Shown: positions 50,654-62,100, counted from the first letter of the stretch. The stretch is DNA of 64,000 nucleotides from Mycobacterium parmense (GCF_010730575.1 NZ_AP022614.1:496001-560000); one strand, 5' to 3'. Numbers and translations: made by a program. Notes: a model not told the origin generated them from the letters alone.

Positions 50654-51490
50654 GTGTCGGTCGTCGTGGTCACCGACGCGTCGGCACGGTTGCCGGCCGA
50701 GTTGCTCGAGCAGTGGCCCATCCGGGTGGTTCCGCTGCACATCCTGCTCGACGGTGCCGACCTGCGCGACGGCGTGGACGAGATTCCCGACGACATCTAC
50801 CGTCTGCACGCCACGACCGCGGCGGCAACGCCGGCCGAACTGGCATGTGCCTACCGGCGCGCGCTGGACGACAGCACCGGAAACGGACCCGAAGGGGTTG
50901 TGGCGGTGCACATCTCGTCGGCGCTGTCGGGCACCTGCGGTGCCGCCCAACGGACCGCGGCCGACCTGGATCCGAGGATCCGGGTGGTCGACTCCAAGTC
51001 GACCGCGATGGGCACCGGGTTCGTCGCGCTGGCCGCGGCTCGGGCCGCGGCCGGCGGCGGCGACGTGGACGCCGTCGCCCAGGCCGCAACGGCGGCGGTG
51101 CGCCGCGGCCACGCGTTCGTCGTGGTGCACCGGCTGGACAACCTGCGCCGCAGCGGGCGGATCGGCGGAGCCAGGGCCTGGCTGGGCACCGCGCTGGCCC
51201 TGAAGCCGCTGCTGCGCATCGACGACGGCAAACTGGTTCTCGCGCAACGGGTGCGGACCGTCAGCAACGCGACGGCGGCGATGATCGAGCGGGTGTGCGA
51301 GCTCGTCGGGGAGGCCCCGGCCGAACTGGCCGTACACCACGTCGCCAACCCTGAGGGCGCCGCGGAGGTGGCGGCCACTCTTGCACAGCGGCTTCCGGCG
51401 TGCGAGCCGGCGATCGTCACCCCGCTGGGACCGGTGCTGGCGTTGCACGTCGGCGCCGGGGCCGTCGCGATCTGTCTGCAGCTACCCTGA
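50654..51490 (+). CDS. DegV-family fatty-acid-binding protein
   Basis: A 278-residue protein of the DegV family, which bind a fatty acid and in some bacteria hand it to fatty acid kinase. MSVVVVTDASARLPAELL is the N-terminal signature, HISSALSGTCGAA the central one and RRSGRIGGARAWLGTAL a further family motif. GTG 50654 begins three bases after the octT stop. Matches Rv2417c. The C-terminus overlaps the convergent mmpL gene by nine bases. Confidence 0.92.
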   Translation: MSVVVVTDASARLPAELLEQWPIRVVPLHILLDGADLRDGVDEIPDDIYRLHATTAAATPAELACAYRRALDDSTGNGPEGVVAVHISSALSGTCGAAQRTAADLDPRIRVVDSKSTAMGTGFVALAAARAAAGGGDVDAVAQAATAAVRRGHAFVVVHRLDNLRRSGRIGGARAWLGTALALKPLLRIDDGKLVLAQRVRTVSNATAAMIERVCELVGEAPAELAVHHVANPEGAAEVAATLAQRLPACEPAIVTPLGPVLALHVGAGAVAICLQLP

Positions 51491-54391
51491 CGTGGCGAAC
51501 GTGCGCCCGGCGTTGCTGCCGCGCGGGTGCACCACCTGCGGCCACCAGAACCAGCGGCCCAGCAGGGTCGCGATCGACGGCATCAGCAGCGTCCGGACGA
51601 CCAGCGTGTCCAGGAGCAGGCCGATACACACCGTCGACCCGAACTGGCCGAGCACCCGTAGCTCGCTGCCGAGCATGGACGCCATGGTGAAGGCGAACAC
51701 CAGGCCGGCGGCCGTCACCACCCCACCGGTGCCGGCCATCGACCGGATGATCCCGGTCTTGAGCCCGTGATGAATCTCTTCCCTGAACCGCGAGACCAGT
51801 AGCAGGTTGTAGTCGGATCCGACCGCGAGCAGGATGATGACCGACAGCGCCATGACGATCCAGTGGATCCTGATGCCGAACAGATCCTGCCAGATCAGCA
51901 CCGACAGCCCGAACGACGCGGCGATCGAGCTGGCCGCGGTGCCCACGATCACCAGCGCGGCGACCACGCTCCTGGTGAGCAGCAACATGATCATGAAGAT
52001 CAGCGTCAGCGCCGACACCACGGCGATCATCAGGTCGTACTTCTCGCCGTCGGCCATGTCCTTGAAGGTTGCGGCGGTTCCGCCCAGATAGACCCTGGCG
52101 TCCGCGAGCGACGATTGCTTGAGGCCCTCCTGTGCGGCCGTGCGCTCGGCGCCCACCCGCTCGATGCCTTCCGGCGACATCGGGTCGCCCTGATGGGTGA
52201 TGAAGAACCGCGCCGACTTGCCGTCGGGCGACAGGAACATCCGAAGACCGGTCTGGAAGTCGGGGTTCTGGAACGCCTCCGGAGGCAGGTAGAAGAAGTC
52301 GTCGTTCTTCGACGCGTCGAAGCTTTGCCCCATCACGATCGCGGTGTTGCTCATGGCCTCCATCTGGTCGATCATCGCCTTGAACGTCTGGTACAGCGTC
52401 AGCGTGATGCCCCTGGTGGTCTTCAGCGTGGTGATCAACGTGGGAAACAGCGCATTGAGGTCGTGTGTGGCTTTGGCGGTGTGCGCGATATCGGCTGTCA
52501 GGTAGTGGAACTGCTCGGCGAGCTGGTCGAAACCGTCGAACGTGTCGAACAGGGACCGCAATCCGATGCACAACGGAATGTCGTAGCAGTGCTTCTCCCA
52601 GTACAGGTAGCTGCGAAGCGGTCGGAAGGTGTCGTCGAAATCCGCGACGTGGTCGCGGAGGGTGTCGGTGATCTCCGACGTCACGGCCGTCGTCTTTGCG
52701 CTGTCGTCAGCGGCATTGGCCAGGTCCTGCGACACCTCGTACTGGCGCTGCGTGGTGTCGATCTGGGTCTGCAGGTCGTCGGCCATCCGGAGGATGTCGT
52801 TCATGCGCTCCTTGAGGAAGCCCATGTTCTGCATCGTCGTCTGACTCTGGATGCTGTTCTGGAACGGGATCGAGCTGTGCTGGATCGGAATACCCAGCGG
52901 CCGGGTGATGTCCTGGACCATGGCGATGCCGAGGGTGCGCATTTCGTTTTTCGCCACCCGGTCCAACACCAGCATGTCGGCCGGGTTGCGCATGTCATGG
53001 TCGGACTCGACCATCAACAGGTCGGGGTTCATCCGCGCCTCGGAGAAATGCCGGTTCGCGGCCTCCTGCCCTTGGTTGGAGGGGGCGGACAACGGCAGGT
53101 AATGGCGATCGTTGTAGCTGGTCTTGAAGCTCGGTAGTGCCACCATGCCGACCAGCACGACCGCGGCGCTGACGGCCAGAATCGGTGCGGGCCAACGTAC
53201 TACGGCGGTTCCCACCCGGCGCCACAGCCGCCCACGCTTGGCCTGCTTCTCGAACAGGTGGAAGCGACTGCCGATGAAGACGACGGCTGGGCCCAGCGTC
53301 AGCCCGGCCGCCACCACCACCAGCATGCCGATCGCCACGGGCGCGCCCATGGTGTTGAACCAGGGCAGCCTCGAAAAGCTCAGGCAGTAGGTGGCTCCCG
53401 CGATCGTCAGGCCGGAGCCCAAGACCACCGGAGCGACTCCCTTGAAGGTGGTGTAGTACGCGGTTTCTCGATCCTCGCCGGCGGCCAGGGCCTCCTGATA
53501 GCGGCCGACGAGGAAGATGCCGTAATCGGTGCCCGCGGCGATCGCCAGCATGGTGAGGATGTTGGCGGCGAACGTGGTGAGACCGAATGCGTTGTTATAG
53601 GCCAGAACCGCGACGACCCCTCGTGCGCAGGCCAGCGCCACGAAGGTCATGAACAGCTGCACCAGCGTGGTGGCGATGGACCGGTAGACCAGCAGCAGCA
53701 TGATCGCGATCGCGCCCAGGGTGAACAGGGTGATCTTGGCCAGGCTGGCGTTGCCGATGATGTGCATGTCGTCGGAGAGCGCCGCGGGGCCGGTGACGTA
53801 GGCCTTCACCCCGGGCGGGGCCTTGTTCTCCTCGATGACCTTGCGGACCGCGTCCACGGAGTCGTTGGCCAGCGTGGTGCCCTGGTTCCCGGCCAGGTTC
53901 ACCTGGACGTAGGCGGCCTTGGCATCGGCGCTCTGCGCGCCGGCCGCGGTCAACCGGTCACCCCAGAAGTCCTGAATGTGCTGGATGTGCCTGGGGTCCC
54001 CGCGGAGCTGTCGAATCAGCTTGTCGTAGTACTGATGCGCGTCGGGGCCCAGCGGTTGCTGGCCCTCCAGCACGATCATCACGGTGCTGTTGGAGTCGAA
54101 CTCGTGGAAGTTGTGGCCCAGGCGCATCATCGCCTTCATCGACGGGGCGTCCAGGGGCGTCATCGGCGCCGAATGCGCCTCGCCGACGACCTCCAGGGTC
54201 GGAACCGCGACGTTGACCAGGACGGTGATGGCCACCCAGATCAGGATGATCGGGATCGCGAAGATGCGGATGGCGTGGGGGAGGTAGGGCCAGTGGCCGC
54301 GGCGCGCCTTGGCGTCCTGGGTGCTGATCGGGCCGGTGTCCGCGGCGCTCAGGTCGGGCGTCCGGTCGGATTTGTTGCGGATGCCGGTCAT
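51482..54391 (-). CDS. MmpL-family RND transporter
   Basis: A 969-residue inner-membrane exporter of the mycobacterial MmpL group. One N-terminal membrane segment (IFAIPIILIWVAITVLVNVAV) is followed by a large periplasmic domain, five segments including AAGTDYGIFLVGRYQEAL, a second periplasmic domain, and five more with VGSDYNLLLVSRFREEI. The two GxDY motifs are the proton-relay aspartates. ATG 54391 overlaps the mmpS stop by four bases, so they form an MmpS/MmpL pair like MmpS4/L4 and MmpS5/L5. Cargo may be a lipid or siderophore; it cannot be named here. Confidence 0.93.
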   Translation of the reverse strand: MTGIRNKSDRTPDLSAADTGPISTQDAKARRGHWPYLPHAIRIFAIPIILIWVAITVLVNVAVPTLEVVGEAHSAPMTPLDAPSMKAMMRLGHNFHEFDSNSTVMIVLEGQQPLGPDAHQYYDKLIRQLRGDPRHIQHIQDFWGDRLTAAGAQSADAKAAYVQVNLAGNQGTTLANDSVDAVRKVIEENKAPPGVKAYVTGPAALSDDMHIIGNASLAKITLFTLGAIAIMLLLVYRSIATTLVQLFMTFVALACARGVVAVLAYNNAFGLTTFAANILTMLAIAAGTDYGIFLVGRYQEALAAGEDRETAYYTTFKGVAPVVLGSGLTIAGATYCLSFSRLPWFNTMGAPVAIGMLVVVAAGLTLGPAVVFIGSRFHLFEKQAKRGRLWRRVGTAVVRWPAPILAVSAAVVLVGMVALPSFKTSYNDRHYLPLSAPSNQGQEAANRHFSEARMNPDLLMVESDHDMRNPADMLVLDRVAKNEMRTLGIAMVQDITRPLGIPIQHSSIPFQNSIQSQTTMQNMGFLKERMNDILRMADDLQTQIDTTQRQYEVSQDLANAADDSAKTTAVTSEITDTLRDHVADFDDTFRPLRSYLYWEKHCYDIPLCIGLRSLFDTFDGFDQLAEQFHYLTADIAHTAKATHDLNALFPTLITTLKTTRGITLTLYQTFKAMIDQMEAMSNTAIVMGQSFDASKNDDFFYLPPEAFQNPDFQTGLRMFLSPDGKSARFFITHQGDPMSPEGIERVGAERTAAQEGLKQSSLADARVYLGGTAATFKDMADGEKYDLMIAVVSALTLIFMIMLLLTRSVVAALVIVGTAASSIAASFGLSVLIWQDLFGIRIHWIVMALSVIILLAVGSDYNLLLVSRFREEIHHGLKTGIIRSMAGTGGVVTAAGLVFAFTMASMLGSELRVLGQFGSTVCIGLLLDTLVVRTLLMPSIATLLGRWFWWPQVVHPRGSNAGRTFATSG

Positions 54392-54840
54392 GCGGACTTC
54401 ACCAGGCAGAAGGTCTGGGCGTTATGGCCGTCGGAATTCTGGTGGTCGCGAACCACACCGTCCACGGTGATCTTGCAGTCGATCCGGCTGCCGTCGCTTT
54501 GCGCCATGATGTTGGCGCTGACCGAGGGCAGCGTGGTGGAGATGGTGGTGGTCCACGGCAGCGGCGCGTTGTTCACCTGGTGCGTGTTGGCGTCCGCGTC
54601 CCAGTAGTTGATATTCGCGGTGGCTCCGGGCGGGCCGGAGATTTCGTAGACGACGACCTTCGGATTGAATTGCACGATCTCGATCCCCTTGCCCGCGTTC
54701 GCGTTGAGGTCTTCCGAGCCGAATATCTTGTGCAGCCGCGACACCACCAGGGCCGAGACGGCCAGGACCACAACGAGCACCAGGGGAATCCACCCCCGCC
54801 TGGCCGCACGGGCTACGGAAGCCGAAACGCGATTCGCCAC
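54388..54840 (-). CDS. MmpS-family membrane protein
   Basis: A 150-residue accessory protein for the MmpL encoded downstream. A single N-terminal membrane anchor (WIPLVLVVVLAVSALVVS) is followed by a beta-rich periplasmic domain with VVYEISGPPGATANINYWD and two cysteines (IDCKI, TFCLV). It starts at ATG 54840 and overlaps mmpL. The 159-base gap upstream contains a short inverted repeat that may be a regulator site. Confidence 0.93.
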   Translation of the reverse strand: MANRVSASVARAARRGWIPLVLVVVLAVSALVVSRLHKIFGSEDLNANAGKGIEIVQFNPKVVVYEISGPPGATANINYWDADANTHQVNNAPLPWTTTISTTLPSVSANIMAQSDGSRIDCKITVDGVVRDHQNSDGHNAQTFCLVKSA

Positions 54841-54930
54841 GAACTCACCGCCTTTCGCTCGCCACCATCGGCCTCAAGCAAGTCGCACGTCGTCGCCGGC
54901 GACGCCCTGCCAACGGAAACATTTGCTCGG

Positions 54931-54950
54931 CTAAGAACTCTAAACCTTAG
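54931..54950. promoter_or_regulatory. Candidate operator upstream of mmpS-mmpL
   Basis: CTAAG (54931-54935) and CTTAG (54946-54950) form an inverted repeat around AACTCTAAAC in an AT-rich patch 91 bases before mmpS. This fits a promoter/operator, since MmpS/MmpL operons are usually controlled by TetR or MarR repressors. No regulator gene is adjacent, so the call is weak. Confidence 0.3.
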
Positions 54951-54999
54951 TGCACGTCGGCGTTCCTCCGGGGCCGCCGATGTGGCATACGCCATACCC

Positions 55000-56070
55000 T
55001 CACGTCGCGAAGCGGCCGGTCACCGGCGGCAGGTCGGCCAGCGTGACGATCCCGGGCCGCGCGGCGACCACGGCCGGCACCGCGTTGGTCACCGGCATCG
55101 CGGTGTAGATCATCCCCAGTCCCATGAACCCCGGCTCGGTCCAGTCCTTCGGCGGCAGGCAGTGCAGCACGGTCCGCATGTTGGGCAGGCCGAACACCTG
55201 GATCACGTGCCCGTGCTCGAGGGGCTTGGGCGGGTCGACGTGGCTGCCCATCGTCCAGTTGAACCCGACGCTGACGACGTTGCGGTCGCCGACCCAGCCG
55301 CGGTGGTAGCCGTACACGCCGCCGACCGTCCCGGCAGGAATCTTCATGAACCCCAGGTCGGAGTCGGCGGTGGCCGCGGTGAACTCGACGTCGAAGGTCA
55401 TCCGGTCCAGCTTCGCGCCGATGGCATCGGCCATCATCGCCGCCGACTCGGCGAAGACCTCGCTTTCCCGTCGCACGTTCTCCGCGAGCCCCGGCGTGTC
55501 GGGGTCCTGCGAAAAGCCCATCGCGGTCTGGGTTTCCGCCGATTCGTAGGTCGAGCAGTCCACCGATTCGGTGATGCGGATCTCGTCGACGCGCTCGCAG
55601 GAGGCGGACAGCACCATGCCGACCATGTTCGTCATCCCCGGGTGCGCCCCGCTGCCGAAGATCGTCGAGTTGCCCCGCTCGCAGGCGTCCAGGATGCGCT
55701 TGCGGTCCTCGGGCGACTGCTTGCCGCCGGTGATCCAGGCGGCCGAGGTGCACACGTTGACCCCCGACTCCAGCAGGCGTACCAACTCGTCGACGCTGGG
55801 CCACAGCGGGTTGTAGCAACACGCGTCGGCGCCCAGGGCGAGCAGCGCGTCGACGTCGTTGGTGGCTCGCACGCCGGTCGGTTCCGGCCAGCCCGACAGC
55901 TCGGCGGCGTCGACGCCGACCTTGTCCGGCCCGTGCGCGTACACCCCGACCAGCTGCATGTCGGGCCGCCCGATGATGGCGTGCAGCGAGCGCCGGCCGA
56001 TGTTGCCGGTGGTCCACTGGATCACCCGAAACGGACGGTCTGTGCTGGTCGGGCTGGTGGCGGCGGTCAT
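55000..56070 (-). CDS. DapB-like NAD(P)-dependent dehydrogenase
   Basis: A 356-residue oxidoreductase with an N-terminal dihydrodipicolinate-reductase-type Rossmann fold: RVIQWTTGNIGRRSLHAII. Later motifs include GSGAHPGMTNMVGMVL and GYHRGWVGDR. It is longer than true DapB and lacks its lysine-pathway context; it resembles the 2,4-diaminopentanoate dehydrogenase-like group common in mycobacteria. ATG 56070 has AAAGGAGC at ideal spacing; upstream start 56145 is less likely. It lies between the mmpS gene and the FAAL gene, all on the minus strand. Substrate unknown. Confidence 0.85.
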   Translation of the reverse strand: MTAATSPTSTDRPFRVIQWTTGNIGRRSLHAIIGRPDMQLVGVYAHGPDKVGVDAAELSGWPEPTGVRATNDVDALLALGADACCYNPLWPSVDELVRLLESGVNVCTSAAWITGGKQSPEDRKRILDACERGNSTIFGSGAHPGMTNMVGMVLSASCERVDEIRITESVDCSTYESAETQTAMGFSQDPDTPGLAENVRRESEVFAESAAMMADAIGAKLDRMTFDVEFTAATADSDLGFMKIPAGTVGGVYGYHRGWVGDRNVVSVGFNWTMGSHVDPPKPLEHGHVIQVFGLPNMRTVLHCLPPKDWTEPGFMGLGMIYTAMPVTNAVPAVVAARPGIVTLADLPPVTGRFAT

Positions 56071-56184
56071 CGGGGCTCCTTTGCCGGTGTGCGTCGACTC
56101 ATTATGTTCAACCCGGCCCCGGCGCGCGCGAGCCGGGCATCCCATGGCTCGTCGCGCCGGTGACCCCGCGTGCAGCGGGACCCG

Positions 56185-57918
56185 CTAAGCGTCCAAGCGG
56201 GTGAACTGGTCCCGGCGGTACTGCTCGGCGCAGGCGGCGCGGCGGATCTTGCCGCTCGTCGTGGTGGGAATCGTGCCGGGGGACACGAAGACGAGGTCGC
56301 CGACGTTGAGGCCGTGGGCGTTGGAGATCGCGGAGGTCACGTCGCTCTTCACCGAGGTCAGCCAGTGGCGGGCCTCCTCGTCGGAGTCGCCACGCTTCTT
56401 CAGCTCGATCACGGTGACCAGCTTCTCGGTGCTGTTCACCGGAACCGATATCGCCGCGACCCGACCGCGCGTGATCTCCTGCACGGTGGCCTCGATGTCC
56501 TCGGGATAGTGGTTGCTTCCGCGGATGATCAGCATGTCCTTCATGCGGCCGACGATGAACAGCTCACCGGAGGAGATGAAACCCAGGTCGCCGGTCCGCA
56601 GCCAGGGACCGGCGGGCGTGCCGGGCGAGGGGTCGACGAGCGTCGCCCCGAAGCAGCGCTGCTCTGCCGGGGGTTTCTGCCAATAGCCCTCCGCGACGTT
56701 GTCGCCGTGCACCCAGATCTCGCCGACCACGTCCTGCGGGCACTCGCGATTCGTCTCACCGTCGACGATCCGCAGCGCGGGTGATTGCGGCACTCTGTAT
56801 CTGACCAGCGCCGCACCGGCACCGGCCGCGCACCGCGCAACCCGGCCCGCGCCCAGCTCCCCGACGTCGAAGTGAACCGCCGGCGACGACTCACTCCACG
56901 TGCCGGTCGCCACGAACACCGTCGCCTCCGCCAATCCGTACGACGGACGCATCATGTGGTCTTGAAAATTGAAGTGGGCGAAGCGATCGACGAAGCGCTG
57001 CAAGGTGGCCGGCTCGACGCGCTCGGCGCCGCTGATGATGCCCAGCACGCCGCCGAGGTCGAGCCCGGCCAGGTCGCTGTCGCTGGTCTTGCGGGCGGCC
57101 AGGTCGAAGGCGAAGTTGGGTGCCGACGAGAAGGCATTCGGATTCTCGGCCAGGGAGCGCACCCACCGGGCCGGTGACTCCAAGAACGACACCGGGCTCG
57201 TCAACTCCGCCCGGTAGCCGCCGAGGATCGGCGCGCAGACGCCCAGCACCAGACCCATGTCGTGGTAGAAGGGCAACCACGACACCAGCGTGGTATTCGG
57301 CGGCGCCTTGGAGTCGGCGAACAGGCTGCGCATCAGCTGCTCGAAATTCGCCGTGACGTTGCGGTGCGACATCATCACGCCGGTCGGCACCCGGGTCGAA
57401 CCCGAGCTGTACTGCAGATACGCGACGCTGGGCAATCCGGTTGTCGGAAGGCTCGTTCCGCTGCCCGCGTCGGTGTCCAGCGCGTCGATCGCGACGATCT
57501 TCGGGGCGGTGTCCAAGCGGGACTGGTCGATGTAGTCGCCGATGTCTTCGGCGGCCGCGGACGTGGTGAGCACGACGGCGGGCGATGTGTCGGCGAAGAC
57601 GCCACCCACCCGCTCGAAGCTCGCGCCGCGGTGCGGCATCGGCAGCGGGACCGCGATGAGCCCGGCCTGCATCGCACCCAGGAACGCCAGGATGTAGTCG
57701 AGTCCCTGCGGGGCCAGGATCACCGCCCTGTCGCCGACGGACCCGTGCAGGAGGATCTCGCGCGCAACAACCATCGTCCGCCGGGACACCTGCGACCACG
57801 TGAGGCTTTCCCGGACACCCGCCCAGTCCTTCTCGTAGTCGGTGAAGGTGAACGCTATGTCGTTGGGCCGCAGGCTGGCTCGTCCATGCAGCAGCGAGAG
57901 GATGGATGACTGGGACAT
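56185..57918 (-). CDS. Fatty acyl-AMP ligase (FAAL; FadD21/FadD23 type)
   Basis: A 577-residue adenylating enzyme that activates a fatty acid as acyl-AMP and passes it to a polyketide synthase. The ATP loop is [19 protein letters not shown], the adenylate-binding segment [14 protein letters not shown], then [26 protein letters not shown] and the C-terminal catalytic Lys in TTTSGKIRR. It most resembles FAALs of acyltrehalose and sulfolipid clusters. It is followed upstream by the Chp-like gene, 10 bases away, on the same strand. A PKS partner is not in the window. Confidence 0.92.
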   Translation of the reverse strand: MSQSSILSLLHGRASLRPNDIAFTFTDYEKDWAGVRESLTWSQVSRRTMVVAREILLHGSVGDRAVILAPQGLDYILAFLGAMQAGLIAVPLPMPHRGASFERVGGVFADTSPAVVLTTSAAAEDIGDYIDQSRLDTAPKIVAIDALDTDAGSGTSLPTTGLPSVAYLQYSSGSTRVPTGVMMSHRNVTANFEQLMRSLFADSKAPPNTTLVSWLPFYHDMGLVLGVCAPILGGYRAELTSPVSFLESPARWVRSLAENPNAFSSAPNFAFDLAARKTSDSDLAGLDLGGVLGIISGAERVEPATLQRFVDRFAHFNFQDHMMRPSYGLAEATVFVATGTWSESSPAVHFDVGELGAGRVARCAAGAGAALVRYRVPQSPALRIVDGETNRECPQDVVGEIWVHGDNVAEGYWQKPPAEQRCFGATLVDPSPGTPAGPWLRTGDLGFISSGELFIVGRMKDMLIIRGSNHYPEDIEATVQEITRGRVAAISVPVNSTEKLVTVIELKKRGDSDEEARHWLTSVKSDVTSAISNAHGLNVGDLVFVSPGTIPTTTSGKIRRAACAEQYRRDQFTRLDA

Positions 57919-57928
57919 GGGCGGGCCC

Positions 57929-59047
57929 TCAGTCTTTGCCGAAGTGGGACAGCACGGACGTGGCGCCGCTGAGGATCTGCGAGAGCGGGTCGGCGCCGCC
58001 GCCGAATGTCGCCTGGTTGGCCGGGGCGGTGACCTCCGCGGGGTCGAAGCCGTGCACGGGGTCGACCTGGACCGGCGCGGTCGCCGGGTCGTCGTTTCGT
58101 GCGTAGCCCGCGTTCACCCGCGGGATCAGGATCGCGTCGAGCTTGTCGAGCGTGTCCTCGGGAATCCCGATGTACTTCAGCGGCATGACCAGCGGAAGGT
58201 GCTTCTCCGGAACCATGATCGTCGTGTCCCTGGCGCCGCGGGAGTTGATCGTGGTCCTGATGTTCTGCGGCGGCACCATGCTGGGGTTGGTGAAGGCCAC
58301 CGCGGTGTGGCCCGTGGCGAGGCCCAGGAGGGTGTTGGCCAACGCGAACATGTTGTCCGGCCGGTCGGGGAAGTCCGCGATCGAGTCGTAGGCGGCCACG
58401 AATCGGTCGGTGTCGTACTGGCTTTCGGACGGGGCCGGCATCCGGTAGTCGAGGGCGGGCACGACGCTGCCGGGCGGGAACATGGCGGTCAGGAAGCTCT
58501 GACCGAACGCATGATGCCCGATGGGGTCGCCGAACGTGGCGAAGTTCAGTGTGCCCGGCGGGGGAGCGGCCGGGTCATTCGCCAGCCGGGCCTGCTCGCC
58601 GTCGACCACGAATCCGCCCTCGGACAGGCCGATCGCCGTGCCCGGCCGACCGGTCTTGATCGCCGCGTCGAGGTTGTCCACTCCGACGTCGACCGACTCG
58701 CCGACGCTTGGCCCGTCCAGCCCCAGGCCGGGAAAGTTCTCGTCGAACTTGCCGATGCCCGGGAACAGCCGCTCCAGCACATGCCCCTGCACCTGGCCGG
58801 CCGGGTAGCGGACGATTTCGCGCTTCTGGCCGGGGAACCATTGGGCCCCCTCCTCGCGAATGTATTCGTCGTAGGGGATGCCGAGAACGTGAGCGCCTCC
58901 GAGGGCGAACGCGGTCTGGTCGCCCGGAGCCCCGGGAGTCGGCGGGCCGCCGATGGGCGTGTCGTCGGCCGACGTGGTTCCGGTGCCCAAACACCCTGCG
59001 GCACCGACACTTAGCAGCGCAGCAACTCGTGCGAGTAGTTTCTGCAT
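57929..59047 (-). CDS. Chp-type PE-PPE-domain acyltransferase/hydrolase
   Basis: A 372-residue alpha/beta-hydrolase (PE-PPE domain) of the Chp1 (Rv3822)/Chp2 (Rv1184c) group, which finish diacyltrehalose or sulfolipid by transesterification at the membrane. The nucleophile is Ser142 in [11 protein letters not shown] (GxSxG). ATG 59047 follows AGGGGTAGGG. The N-terminus has a signal or anchor ([18 protein letters not shown]); Cys19 gives only a weak lipobox because position -3 is Ala. The MmpL gene ends 54 bases upstream on the same strand. Confidence 0.88.
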   Translation of the reverse strand: MQKLLARVAALLSVGAAGCLGTGTTSADDTPIGGPPTPGAPGDQTAFALGGAHVLGIPYDEYIREEGAQWFPGQKREIVRYPAGQVQGHVLERLFPGIGKFDENFPGLGLDGPSVGESVDVGVDNLDAAIKTGRPGTAIGLSEGGFVVDGEQARLANDPAAPPPGTLNFATFGDPIGHHAFGQSFLTAMFPPGSVVPALDYRMPAPSESQYDTDRFVAAYDSIADFPDRPDNMFALANTLLGLATGHTAVAFTNPSMVPPQNIRTTINSRGARDTTIMVPEKHLPLVMPLKYIGIPEDTLDKLDAILIPRVNAGYARNDDPATAPVQVDPVHGFDPAEVTAPANQATFGGGADPLSQILSGATSVLSHFGKD

Positions 59048-59100
59048 CCCTACCCCTGACCCCTCGGCTTCTCTAGTTTCACATACATATCGGACGTGCG

Positions 59101-62100
59101 CTAAATATCTCGAGGTTCGGCGCGCCCGATCGGGGACCGCCGTACGCCCGCTCCCGACGGCCACCAGTTCGCGCCCCCGACCAGGGCCGCGATGGCGGGA
59201 ACGGTGATGGTGCGCACCAGAAAGGTATCCAGCAGAATGCCCACCCCGATCACGAAGCCGCCCTGCACCACGGTGCCGATGCTGGAGAACAACAGCCCGC
59301 ACATCGAGGCCGCGAAGATCAGGCCCGCCGCGGTGATCACGCCGCCGGTCGAACTCAGCGTGCGCACGATGCCGTAACGCATGCTGTGAGGGGACTCGTC
59401 ACGCATCCGCGAGACCAGCAGCATGTTGTAGTCGGCCCCCACGGCGACCAGGACCACGAACGCCAGCGGGGGCACGCTCCAATGCAGTTGCTGTCCGAGA
59501 ATGAACTGAAACACCAGGACGCCGATGCCCACTGCCGACAGGTACGAAACGACCACGGAGGCAACGAGATAAAGCGGCGCGACGATCGCACGCAGCAGCG
59601 CGATCAGCGTCAGCAGCACGACGCACAGGGTTACCGCGATGATGAAGCGGATGTCGTGTTCGTAGTAGTCGCGCGTGTCCTTGAGTCCGACCGTGTAGCC
59701 CGCCATCGATACCGTGGCGTCGGCCAGGCTGGTGTTGGGCTGGGCCCCGCGGGCGGTCGCGCTGATCACGTTGACCTGATCCATGGCTTCGGTGCTGAAC
59801 GGGTTGAGTTTGGTCTGTACCAGGTACCGCACCGAGTGACCGTCCGGCGAGATGAAGACCTTGGCGGCCTTCTGGAACTCCTCGAGGTGCAGCAGCTGGG
59901 GCGGGATGTTGAAACCGGCCATCGCCGGTTGCGCGGCGTCACGCTTCAGCGACAGCAGGAAGGCCGCTGATTCGCTGAGCCCGGAGCCCAGCTGCTTGAC
60001 CTGGTCGACGAGTTTGGCCACCGCCTCGGCCACCTGCCGGCTCCCGCCGGCGAATCGGTCCGCGCCGTTCTGCAGGCTGTTCAGGTTCGCCTGCAGGCCA
60101 CCGGGCTGGTCGATCCCCATGGCGCGCAGCACGGTGGTCAGCTTCGTGACCGCGTTGCGCAGGCGGTCCGTCGAGGCCTTCAGTGCCCGTTTGTCGGGAT
60201 AGGCCTGCAGCTGATGGGCCAGGTCGTTGATCGCGTCGAGGTCCGTTTGGTCACGGGCGCCGGCCAGCTGCTCGAACGTCCCGCGGGTGGCGCTGCACGA
60301 CGCGTCGGCGTCGCAGACCGGGTTGCCCTGCAGCGCCGCCAGCACCGGGCCTATCCAGGCGAAAAGGTTCTTGCCGGCGGAGAAGTTCCAGCCCATCGCG
60401 TTGCTGAGGGAGTTGACGTGGTCGACGAGCTGGGCCGCGAGGTCGACCTCCCTGACCAGCGTGTCGCCGCTGTACTGGTTTTTCGCCGACGAGAACGCGT
60501 TGTCCAGGTCCTGCACACCGGCGGCGAGCTGGTTGACCTGTCCGCGGACCTCTCCGAGGTTGTTCGCCAGCGCTCCGGCCCCGTCGGCCAGGCGGTTGAG
60601 GTCGCCCGTGTGGTCGTTGATCAGGTTGGAGCCACTGGCCAGCAGGGTGCCGATGGCGCCCGCCTGATAGGTGGCTCTGAACTGTTCGGGCACGGTGCCG
60701 GTGGGACGGGTGATGCCACTGATCGCCGCGATGTTGGGCAGTTGGCTGACCCGGTCCGCCATCTGCTCGAGGTCGGCGAGGGCCCGCGGGGTGCGCAGGT
60801 CACGTGGTGACTGGACAAGGATGTATTCCGGAATCGACTGGTTCACCGGGAAATGGTGGTCCAGGGCGGCGTACCCGACGGAGCTCGGCGCGGACGAGGC
60901 CAGGGCCTTGCGGTCGTCGTAGTTGTAGCGAACAAGGCCCGCGCAGCTGGCCAGGACGATCAGCACAAGCACACTGGCAACCAGATGGATCTTCGGCCTG
61001 CGTACGATTCGGATGCCGGAACGCCGCCAGAACCGCGAGGTCAGCTCCCGCCGCGGCGCCACCCAGCCGCGCGGGCCGGCCAGCACGATAATGGCCGGCA
61101 GCAAAGTCAGTGCGGCAAGGAATGCCACGCCGATCCCGATGGCCGACGACACTCCGACCGTTTTGAAGATTCCCATTCGTGCGAAGCCGATGAGAAGGAA
61201 CGTGATGCCCACGGTGGACGCGGACGCGGCGATCACCTTTCCGATCGAGAGCATCGCCTTCATGATGGCTTCGTCGCAAGCTGCACCGGATCGCAGATAG
61301 TCGTGGTAGCGGCTGATGAGAAAGACCGCGTAATCCGTTCCGGCCCCGGCCATGATGGCACTGAGGAAGACGATGGACTGGTTCGAGACGCCCGAGCCGG
61401 TCAGCGCGGAGTAGCCGGCCACCATCGCCTGGGCGATCACCAGGGACAACCCGATCGTGACCAGCGGCAGCAGCATGGTGATCGCGCTGCGGTAGACGAG
61501 CAGCAGCACGATGAGCACCAGGACGGCGATCGCCAGCTCGATCGGAAGCCGGTCCTGATCGCCCGCGACGGTGAGGTCGGCGACCGTCGCCGCCGGCCCG
61601 GTGAGATTCGCCGTCAGCGGGGTTCCCGCGACCTCGCGCTTGACGATTTCGCTGATGCGGTTGAAAGCGGCATAGGCGCGCGGAGTGCCGATTTCGCCCG
61701 CCACGCCGACCGGCAGCACCCAAGCCTTACGGTCCTTGCTGGTCAGGATCGATCGAAGGGGCGGCGTGCTGACGAAATCCTGCAACATCACGACGTCTTG
61801 CCTGTCCGCGCGCAGGGCGTCCACCAGTTTGCGGTAGGCGTCCTCGTCCGCGGGGCCCAGGCCTTTGTCGTCCGTCAGGACCACCAACAAGAGGTCTTGT
61901 GAACCCGACTCGTGGAACGCCTCGGTCATCTTCCGGGCCGCGACGCTCGAGGGTGCGTCGCTGGGCAGGATGGCCAGGGGATGCTTCTGGGCCATCTCGC
62001 TCAGGGACGGAAATGTCAGCGGCAGGGCGACCGCGATCGCCAGCCAGAGCCCTATGACGACCCAGGGTCGCCGCACCACGAAACCGGCTACCCGTCGCAT
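59101..62100 (-). CDS. MmpL-family lipid transporter (MmpL8/MmpL10 type)
   Basis: A 999-residue RND-type exporter. Membrane segments begin with [41 protein letters not shown] and [18 protein letters not shown] carry the proton-relay Asp-Tyr pairs. Two periplasmic domains, the second long and coiled-coil-rich, match lipid-exporting MmpLs, which lack an MmpS partner. It lies between papA and chp genes, as mmpL10 does between papA3 and chp2, so it most likely flips an acylated glycolipid precursor across the inner membrane. Confidence 0.93.
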   Translation of the reverse strand: MRRVAGFVVRRPWVVIGLWLAIAVALPLTFPSLSEMAQKHPLAILPSDAPSSVAARKMTEAFHESGSQDLLLVVLTDDKGLGPADEDAYRKLVDALRADRQDVVMLQDFVSTPPLRSILTSKDRKAWVLPVGVAGEIGTPRAYAAFNRISEIVKREVAGTPLTANLTGPAATVADLTVAGDQDRLPIELAIAVLVLIVLLLVYRSAITMLLPLVTIGLSLVIAQAMVAGYSALTGSGVSNQSIVFLSAIMAGAGTDYAVFLISRYHDYLRSGAACDEAIMKAMLSIGKVIAASASTVGITFLLIGFARMGIFKTVGVSSAIGIGVAFLAALTLLPAIIVLAGPRGWVAPRRELTSRFWRRSGIRIVRRPKIHLVASVLVLIVLASCAGLVRYNYDDRKALASSAPSSVGYAALDHHFPVNQSIPEYILVQSPRDLRTPRALADLEQMADRVSQLPNIAAISGITRPTGTVPEQFRATYQAGAIGTLLASGSNLINDHTGDLNRLADGAGALANNLGEVRGQVNQLAAGVQDLDNAFSSAKNQYSGDTLVREVDLAAQLVDHVNSLSNAMGWNFSAGKNLFAWIGPVLAALQGNPVCDADASCSATRGTFEQLAGARDQTDLDAINDLAHQLQAYPDKRALKASTDRLRNAVTKLTTVLRAMGIDQPGGLQANLNSLQNGADRFAGGSRQVAEAVAKLVDQVKQLGSGLSESAAFLLSLKRDAAQPAMAGFNIPPQLLHLEEFQKAAKVFISPDGHSVRYLVQTKLNPFSTEAMDQVNVISATARGAQPNTSLADATVSMAGYTVGLKDTRDYYEHDIRFIIAVTLCVVLLTLIALLRAIVAPLYLVASVVVSYLSAVGIGVLVFQFILGQQLHWSVPPLAFVVLVAVGADYNMLLVSRMRDESPHSMRYGIVRTLSSTGGVITAAGLIFAASMCGLLFSSIGTVVQGGFVIGVGILLDTFLVRTITVPAIAALVGGANWWPSGAGVRRSPIGRAEPRDI

